Source of the DNA: Hemicentrotus pulcherrimus
Lineage: Eukaryota; Echinodermata; Echinoidea; Camarodonta; Strongylocentrotidae
Direction: 5' to 3'
DNA: 64,000 nucleotides
NCBI GenBank assembly: GCA_003118195.1
Contig: BEXV01001245.1
Location: 45,806 to 109,805, forward strand
In this document: positions 62,301 through 64,000 of the stretch, one piece after another
Numbering within the stretch: position 1 is the first letter of the stretch
Layout of the letters: the number at the start of each line of letters is the position of its first letter
The notes under the pieces: model-generated
The model's input: the letters and a program-made list of their open reading frames with translations, nothing else
Database searches by the model: none
What the model was told of the DNA's origin: nothing
Program-made: the position numbers and the translations under genes

Positions 62301-63123
62301 CTCTATCATCTCAAGGTAGATGATTTGGAACTTCAAAGGGATGTTAAATGTTGGGAGTATAGAACCATACTTAGCTTCACCAACTTAAGGTTCCAATGTA
62401 GGTTCTGTTAGAATTATGAAAGATTTTCAATGTTAGGATTGATGTAGGAATAATTATAATTTGTTTAGCATCCCTGTCTGATCGGTGTAGATGATGACTG
62501 GTATTATCCTATATCATTTCAAGGTAAATGTTACCTATTGAATATTTCATTTGTATTGGAATGAATAAATGACAAGTGGGGATGAAACAAGTAGCTGCGT
62601 AGCTTTTATTATACCAATTTCATCCTGTATCATCAACAAACAAAAAGGGATTTTCATTTAGGACAAGTTTTAATAGTTGTTAGGATATTAAACAGGATGG
62701 AGTAGGACTGTCAATGGTGTCAGTGATAAGCTTCTACCGTTAAAGTTGTCTATTCCTTCAAGAAATATAATGTGAAAGAATGATTAGGGTTTGTCTATTT
62801 CAGCAAGATGGGAATATTAGCTTTGAAACAATCTGAGCTTTCTCAGTCTTTAAACATACATGTGTATTACAATCTTCTTCATGAGCATTATCTTTCATCA
62901 TCTCAAAATCAGAGGTGTTAAAATTTGAAGGAATTATCAGTTTTAAGCGGTGTAGTAACTGATTGTATCACATTAGTCCCTCTGTACGTGGTTAATCATG
63001 GTATTATGATGGATTTGTCATGTTTATTCCCCCTAATTGATACAAAACTTTTCTTGATGTTATAATTACAGGAGGGAAGGACCAAAATAGGCAGAGCAAA
63101 TTCAGACATTCATCAGGATATTG
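10536..63123 (+). CDS. STARD9: STARD9/KIF16A-like kinesin-3 motor protein (first 15 exons, 3' end off window)
   Basis: Plus-end-directed kinesin-3 family motor, an ATPase that moves on microtubules; vertebrate STARD9 is a very large centrosomal mitotic kinesin. Fifteen exons (1516 nt) read in consistent phase to 505 residues. Motifs: [12 protein letters not shown] at 1-12, P-loop GQTGSGKT at 103-110, switch I SSRSH at 220-224, switch II LVDLAGSE at 250-257, [14 protein letters not shown] and [19 protein letters not shown] neck coiled coil (about 380-450) follows, then the FHA domain start ([19 protein letters not shown]). STARD9 is preferred over KIF16B because of [15 protein letters not shown] with His where most kinesins have Asn, the Ser-rich loop 12 insert and EGRTKIGR. 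The START or PX tail that would decide this is outside the window. An in-frame TAA at 10506 precedes the ATG. Exon 5 occurs twice (34464 and 34769); only one copy keeps frame. Confidence 0.88.
10583..13408. other. kinesin introns 1 and 2
   Basis: Intron 1 is 10583-11875 and intron 2 is 11949-13408. AT-rich, with no element or coding signal recognised. Confidence 0.6.
11876..11948 (+). CDS. STARD9: kinesin exon 2
   Basis: Completes Arg16, then [16 protein letters not shown] and ILGVANPK. Acceptor TTTACAG, donor GTAATG, ends in phase 0. Confidence 0.85.
13409..13522 (+). CDS. STARD9: kinesin exon 3
   Basis: Thirty-eight codons, residues 41-78, including the diagnostic FSFDYCYFS and YASQQ. Acceptor TTTTTCAG, donor GTAAGT. 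It is followed by the 16.8 kb intron 3. Confidence 0.92.
13528..13735 (+). repeat. Imperfect tandem repeat after exon 3 donor
   Basis: TTTGTCACCGTTGCCCTTTT near 13531, TTTGTCACATTGCCCTTTGA near 13628 and TTTGTCACATTCGTCATTTG near 13713 mark roughly 90-bp units with similar sequence between them. Confidence 0.55.
16043..16393. repeat. GA-rich microsatellite tracts
   Basis: GAGAGA runs at about 16050-16070 and 16364-16388, with purine-rich sequence between. Confidence 0.85.
19655..19745. repeat. (GA)n tract
   Basis: GAATGAGAGA units pass into GAGAGA repeats. Confidence 0.9.
20624..20905. repeat. Purine-rich (GA/GGAA) low-complexity region
   Basis: Strong strand asymmetry with GAGA and GGAAA runs; open frames across it are artefacts. 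Confidence 0.8.
23249..23633. mobile_element. Fold-back (long inverted repeat) element with CRE octamers at both ends
   Basis: About 385 bp, almost entirely one inverted repeat. The outer ends are AAGTGTGACGTCAT and ATGACGTCACACCTT; the centre is TATGCTCTGGCTCT-type arms around a short loop at about 23436. Both ends carry TGACGTCA. Likely a non-autonomous fold-back/MITE; no coding sequence. Confidence 0.85.
25306..25372. repeat. Short hairpin family, copy a
   Basis: Left arm CTGTTGAGAGCCAGAAGGGC then ATTAA; right arm TTAATGCCCTCCTGGTTTTC. The best-preserved left arm of the family. Confidence 0.8.
29764..29945. mobile_element. Tc1/mariner-type MITE
   Basis: Ends CAGTCAAACCTG and CAGGTTTGACTG are perfect inverted repeats, each flanked by TA as expected for a TA target duplication. 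The interior has repeated ACCACCTGTCTACAAAG. Elements with these termini are common in marine invertebrate genomes (from memory). Confidence 0.85.
30088..30166. repeat. Short hairpin family, copy b
   Basis: Left CTGTTCAGAGCCTGAAGGAA, right TATTCTGGCTCCAAACAG; diverged but clearly related in both arms. Confidence 0.6.
30290..30409 (+). CDS. STARD9: kinesin exon 4 (P-loop)
   Basis: Forty codons, residues 79-118, [18 protein letters not shown] with the Walker A P-loop at residues 103-110, then HTMMGGDE. Donor GTAAGA, phase 0. Confidence 0.97.
30410..34463. other. kinesin intron 4
   Basis: 4 kb, AT-rich. It contains the SINE tail at 32014-32127. A CpG-containing, non-repetitive block at about 32880-33060 stands out from its surroundings but has no assigned role. 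No coding exon could be supported. Confidence 0.6.
32014..32127 (-). repeat. SINE 3' portion
   Basis: AATAATAATAATCGGTTCTTGTATAGTGC, in pieces, matches the tail of 59184-59462, with a shared CCCCAGCTTTAGC region. The head is missing. Confidence 0.65.
34464..34555 (+). CDS. STARD9: kinesin exon 5, copy A
   Basis: 92 nt coding [17 protein letters not shown] through TFKVEV plus two bases. The donor is GTAAGA. It is identical in coding sequence to copy B at 34769-34860; because 92 is not a multiple of three, both copies cannot be joined in frame. Confidence 0.85.
34769..34860 (+). CDS. STARD9: kinesin exon 5, copy B (probable assembly duplicate)
   Basis: A second, identical copy of exon 5 with the same flanking intron, 305 bp after copy A and beyond the single N at 34611. 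Most likely the same exon from an overlapping contig or the other haplotype. Confidence 0.8.
34861..35705. other. kinesin intron 5
   Basis: Contains the MITE at 35034-35179; otherwise AT-rich and unassigned. Confidence 0.6.
35034..35179. mobile_element. Small TIR element (MITE)
   Basis: Starts TGAGCCCTGTTTCATAAAAG and ends CTTGTT-type spacing then TTTTTATGACACAGCCCA; the ends are imperfect inverted repeats about 25 bp long. It resembles the TTTCATAAAA-ended MITEs widespread in marine invertebrates. Confidence 0.65.
35706..35815 (+). CDS. STARD9: kinesin exon 6
   Basis: Completes Ser149, then [16 protein letters not shown] through [12 protein letters not shown], the core beta-sheet segment shared by kinesin-3 motors. 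Donor GTGAAT; ends in phase 1. Confidence 0.96.
36845..36916. repeat. Short hairpin family, copy c
   Basis: GAAAGCCAGAAGGGCATTAA and the right arm TGATGCCCTTCTGGCTCTC then AACAG. The most symmetrical copy in the window. Confidence 0.85.
38174..38556 (+). repeat. Diverged tandem duplication around an (AT)n run
   Basis: Two roughly 170-180 bp units starting near 38174 and 38383 share AATTGAATACTA, GGATTGGCTT-type, AATGTGGCATCCT and GGGATGACAT in order. An (AT)n run separates them. Confidence 0.75.
38737..38970 (+). repeat. Diverged tandem duplication
   Basis: TTTTGGTGACATGTT and AACTCTGTCAGAGTTT followed by GGATATTTATTTGA recur about 140 bp apart. Confidence 0.7.
40224..40366 (+). CDS. STARD9: kinesin exon 7 (switch I)
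   Basis: Residues 186-233, [17 protein letters not shown] through [16 protein letters not shown] and [13 protein letters not shown] is switch I (220-224). Residue 217 is His where most kinesins have Asn; vertebrate STARD9 also has His here as I recall it. Confidence 0.97.
40742..40801 (+). repeat. 20-bp tandem repeat, 3 perfect copies
   Basis: ATTAGTATAATTGATGCAAA repeated three times without a mismatch. Confidence 0.97.
41296..41310 (+). other. Candidate in-frame cassette microexon
   Basis: TTATTTTTAG precedes GATATGACGTCCTGC, followed by the strong donor GTGAGT. It is 15 nt, phase 0 on both sides like the flanking exons 7 and 8, and would add DMTSC between FIQ and AKM. Unproven. Confidence 0.25.
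41416..41683 (-). other. Unidentified antisense open frame in kinesin intron 7
   Basis: The minus-strand frame from about 41683 to the TAA near 41416 is open for about 88 codons without an ATG. Its composition is protein-like (many [33 protein letters not shown]) and it is not a shadow of an exon or repeat. A TAG stop that also reads as a splice acceptor (TTTTGTAG) lies just upstream. I do not recognise the family. It could be an exon or retrocopy fragment, or chance. Confidence 0.25.
41809..41876. repeat. Short hairpin family, copy d
   Basis: The left arm is degenerate (TTCAGAACAAGAAGGATGTT); the right arm GAATGCCTTTCTGGCTCC is clear. Confidence 0.55.
42375..42442 (+). CDS. STARD9: kinesin exon 8 (switch II, first part)
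   Basis: [14 protein letters not shown] then INLVDLAG plus AG of Ser256. Switch II DLAGSE spans the exon 8/9 junction. Donor GTAAGA. Confidence 0.96.
42470..42538. repeat. Short hairpin family, copy e
   Basis: GTTGAGAGCCAGAAGGGCTT and the right arm GTTAACACCATTTTGGCGC then TCAAC. It starts 28 nt after the exon 8 donor. Confidence 0.8.
44377..45135. repeat. (CT)n-rich region with a roughly 190 bp tandem duplication
   Basis: Two long units, about 44377-44565 and 44566-44755, share TATGTTGTAGAACCTGTCTT, CACATTTTCTCACAAATAAC and ATGCTCATCATCTCC. A further CT-rich tract follows to about 45135. The long open frames here are low-complexity artefacts. Confidence 0.9.
45625..45695 (+). repeat. SINE 3' tail fragment
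   Basis: GTAAAGCGCTTTGAAACAAC then TAAGCGCTATATAAATGAC, the tail signature seen in the other SINE copies. Confidence 0.55.
45766..46230. mobile_element. Non-autonomous TIR DNA transposon (about 465 bp)
   Basis: The left end GTTGCGTTTATCTAGG and the right end CCTAGATAAACGAGCC are inverted repeats. CCTTG flanks both sides (45761-45765 and 46231-46235) as a possible target duplication. It is CpG-richer than its surroundings. Internally, TAGATAAACGC recurs three times and a 14-bp-arm palindrome lies at 45861-45890. No coding sequence. Confidence 0.75.
46339..46436 (+). CDS. STARD9: kinesin exon 9 (switch II end)
   Basis: Completes Ser256, then [12 protein letters not shown] and [14 protein letters not shown] through CIQAL. 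Acceptor TCTTTCAG, donor GTAGGT, ends in phase 1. Confidence 0.96.
47609..47658. repeat. Short hairpin family, copy f (compact)
   Basis: GTTTAGAGCCAAACGGGCAT, a short spacer, then TATGCCCTTCTGACCTG. The loop is shorter than in other copies. Confidence 0.65.
47849..47878. repeat. (CCT)n microsatellite
   Basis: About ten uninterrupted CCT units. Confidence 0.95.
49248..49510 (+). repeat. 38-bp tandem array
   Basis: ACAAATATGTATATTC begins units at 49286, 49324 and 49362, with a diverged one at 49400. The spacing is exactly 38 bp, with degenerate units on both sides. Confidence 0.85.
50050..50370. mobile_element. TIR element (MITE, 321 bp)
   Basis: GCCTGTCTTCATCAGCTC at the left and its exact reverse complement at the right. 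The inverted repeats extend to about 37 bp with two mismatches. No coding sequence and no clear target duplication. Confidence 0.85.
52503..52676 (+). CDS. STARD9: kinesin exon 10 (loop 12 and tubulin-binding region)
   Basis: Starts with a Ser/Ala-rich insert ([17 protein letters not shown]), then an acidic patch and [22 protein letters not shown] and [12 protein letters not shown] follow. The insert sits at loop 12, the position of a Ser-rich insert in vertebrate STARD9. The donor GTGAGT is followed by two tandem imperfect copies of the exon end. Confidence 0.95.
52651..52860 (+). repeat. Three tandem copies of the exon 10 end and its splice donor
   Basis: CTAAGACCATCATGATTGCA at 52656 (exon), CTAAAACTATCATGATAGCA at 52731 and CTAAAACTATCATGATTGCA at 52810. 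The first two are followed by AGTGAGTT, the third by ATTGAGTT. Spacings are 75 and 79 bp. Confidence 0.9.
53537..54066. repeat. GAT/TGATCA microsatellite in two blocks
   Basis: GATGATGAT and ATGATCATG runs at about 53571-53678 and 53879-54066. Each follows GACATGTAAA and precedes one of the 160-bp units. Open frames here are artefacts. Confidence 0.9.
53679..54706 (+). repeat. Three copies of a roughly 160-bp unit
   Basis: Units at 53679-53840, 54071-54231 and 54546-54706 share CATCTGATTGAAAAA, AGTCTCAGCTACAACA, ATATTGCTCGCAAAAGACAG and GTAGAATCCAGATTTGAG. The third is interrupted upstream by a tRNA-like segment. Confidence 0.9.
54400..54473 (-). repeat. tRNA-like segment (SINE head or tRNA pseudogene)
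   Basis: The minus strand has A-box-like TGGTCTATCGG and a perfect B box GGTTCAAGTCC. The acceptor arms GGAAGTG and CGTCTCC pair imperfectly, and a CTTCCAA loop recalls tRNA-Gly(UCC). The anticodon stem does not pair, so it is not a working tRNA. Confidence 0.65.
56966..57063 (+). CDS. STARD9: kinesin exon 11
   Basis: Completes Thr347, then [18 protein letters not shown] through [10 protein letters not shown], the last motor helix and neck linker. Donor GTAAGT, phase 0. Confidence 0.96.
57064..58531. other. kinesin intron 11
   Basis: 1.5 kb. The last 500 bp (about 58030-58530) is markedly less AT-rich and contains no recognised repeat apart from a short CT run at 58371-58384. Its role is unknown. 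Confidence 0.5.
58532..58609 (+). CDS. STARD9: kinesin exon 12 (neck coiled coil)
   Basis: Twenty-six codons, [17 protein letters not shown] then RMLLNSASL, a heptad pattern typical of the kinesin-3 neck. Donor GTAAGT. Confidence 0.95.
58806..58882. repeat. Short hairpin family, copy g
   Basis: CTGCTGAGAGCT, an insertion, then AGAAGGGCATTAA; right arm TGATGCCGTTCTGGTTCTC then CACAG. Confidence 0.75.
59184..59462 (-). mobile_element. Full-length tRNA-headed SINE
   Basis: On the minus strand from 59462: A box TGGTCAAGTGG, B box GGTTCAAGTCC, a central body, GAGCGCTATACAAGAACCC and a (TTA)n tail. Partial relatives lie at 806, 9884, 32014 and 45625. The head pairs poorly as a tRNA, so it is a SINE and not a tRNA gene. 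Confidence 0.85.
59472..60052 (+). repeat. Duplicated block around a single N
   Basis: 59472-59774 and 59776-60052 share ACATCTTGTTTTGAGGTCTT, CTCTTACTATCAATAGGC, CCTCAAGTATGTGATGAC and GGTCAAGAGAGTATCACTGC in order, with several substitutions and small indels. The N at 59775 is the junction. Confidence 0.93.
60535..60608. repeat. Short hairpin family, copy h (decayed)
   Basis: Left GTTGAGAGCTGAGTTAATGA; right TAATCCCTTCTGGCCCAG. Weaker than the others. Confidence 0.4.
61347..61475 (+). CDS. STARD9: kinesin exon 13
   Basis: Forty-three codons ending [17 protein letters not shown], coiled-coil 1 before the FHA domain, matching the STARD9/KIF16B ELTKEWTNKW segment. Donor GTACAG. Confidence 0.94.
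61476..61960. other. kinesin intron 13
   Basis: 0.5 kb, AT-rich; nothing recognised. Confidence 0.6.
61961..62080 (+). CDS. STARD9: kinesin exon 14 (FHA start)
   Basis: Forty codons, [17 protein letters not shown] and [12 protein letters not shown], the conserved pre-FHA and first FHA strands. Donor GTACGT. Several decayed copies of its 3' end follow in the intron. Confidence 0.95.
62081..63071. other. kinesin intron 14 with decayed exon 14 copies
   Basis: Copies of the exon 14 end lie at 62131-62172, 62220-62315, 62477-62523 and 62611-62637, with a doubtful one at about 62881-62910. Two keep a GT donor right after TCAAG. All carry frameshifts or deletions. Confidence 0.75.
62220..62315 (+). 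pseudogene. Decayed duplicate of kinesin exon 14
   Basis: AAGGAGAGAATG, GAGCTACCTCATCAGTATGG and CTATCATCTCAAG match exon 14 in order. A small deletion after CCTCAT and an indel near the start break the frame. The donor GTAGAT is kept. Confidence 0.85.
63072..63123 (+). CDS. STARD9: kinesin exon 15 (last in window)
   Basis: [17 protein letters not shown] plus one base; GR is the start of the FHA phosphopeptide-binding loop motif. Donor GTAGGT. The rest of FHA and the tail are off the right edge. Confidence 0.9.
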
Positions 63124-63168
63124 GTAGGTGTAACAGTCCATTTAAAACTCTTTTTATATATAACCTGT

Positions 63169-64000
63169 GCCATTATCAATGATTATTATCAGACTTAGAA
63201 TTTTTGAAATCATATCTCTGCTTTTATATGGCATTTCTCTTTACATTTTCTCTCTCACTCAATAACATTTTCTTAGTCTACAGGTGTAGATGATTGTTGT
63301 TATTGGGTTTGGATGTACATTAATATGTATTTGTTTGAGGATATGCGACATTGTGGCTTTTACAATTTCAGATAAATACTTGTCTTCCTCCATTAAAAGT
63401 TGTGGGACATTTGACTTAATGCTTTTTTATTTATTTGTAGTAATCAAATAAAGTATTACCCTTTGTTTTCATGTGTACACGTACCTGTTTGTACCTGTTA
63501 TGATAATCTTTAAAATAAAACTTGAACTCGGTTTCAATGATGATGTAACTGTGATACCGACATGAAAAACATAATTTATTTGGTCAAAATAGTTACCAGT
63601 ACTCAAACATTTGGTTATTGTACACTACTGAATAGGAAAAAGTGCACATACATGTACATGTACATACAGGGTGTTGTGCCCGCATTTTGCAACTTTTTTA
63701 TAAGTCACTCTCGTCCTTTACTCNGCCATTATCAATGATTATTATCAGACTTAGAATTTTTGAAATCATATCTCTGCTTTTATATGGCATTTCTCTTTAC
63801 ATTTTCTCTCTCACTCAATAACATTTTCTTAGTCTACAGGTGTAGATGATTGTTGTTATTGGGTTTGGATGTACATTAATATGTATTTGTTTGAGGATAT
63901 GCGACATTGTGGCTTTTTAATTTCAGATAAATACTTGTCTTCCTCCATTAAAAGTTGTGGGACATTTGACTTAATGCATTTTTATTTATTTGTAGTAATC
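63169..64000 (+). repeat. 276 bp direct duplication across a single N at the window end
   Basis: 63169-63445 and 63725-64000 are nearly identical, both starting GCCATTATCAATGATTATTA. They differ by a few bases (for example GCTTTTACAATTTC versus GCTTTTTAATTTC). The N at 63724 immediately precedes the second copy. Confidence 0.95.

Overview
The window looks like genomic DNA of an invertebrate deuterostome, most likely an echinoderm and possibly a sea urchin. The grounds are AT-rich DNA, long introns, abundant TACATGTA and ACCGGTA palindromes, tRNA-headed SINEs with a GCGCTATA tail, many small non-autonomous DNA transposons, and coding sequence closest (from memory) to animal proteins. The species is an inference. 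No bacterial-style operon, CRISPR array or functional tRNA/rRNA gene was seen.

Two protein-coding genes lie head to head. The left one, on the minus strand (7114 down to 235 and off the left edge), is COG2, subunit 2 of the conserved oligomeric Golgi vesicle-tethering complex. Eleven exons give about 409 N-terminal residues with every splice phase consistent. The right one, on the plus strand (10536 to 63123 and off the right edge), is a kinesin-3 motor gene of the STARD9/KIF16A type. Fifteen exons give 505 residues: the complete motor domain, the neck coiled coil and the start of the FHA domain. A separating interval of 3.4 kb holds a gag-like retroelement fragment, microsatellites and a decayed SINE. 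The two products act in different processes (Golgi trafficking versus microtubule transport), and nothing in the sequence shows co-regulation.

By region: 1-7.1 kb, COG2 exons with a 5'-truncated non-LTR retrotransposon in intron 1; 7.1-10.5 kb, intergenic; 10.5-13.5 kb, kinesin exons 1-3; 13.5-30.3 kb, the 16.8 kb intron 3 with a large fold-back element; 30.3-46.4 kb, exons 4-9 with MITEs; 46.4-57 kb, exons 10-11 with a composite repeat block; 57-64 kb, exons 12-15 with decayed copies of exon 14.

Three themes stand out. First, five isolated single-N positions occur and four are flanked by near-identical local duplications, one of which doubles a kinesin coding exon; these look like failed contig or haplotype joins. 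Second, at least eight copies of a roughly 50-80 bp imperfect hairpin sharing GAGCCAGAAGGGCATTAA and its reverse complement are scattered through the kinesin introns. Third, the 3' ends of two kinesin exons, with their 5' splice sites, are tandemly repeated downstream into the intron.
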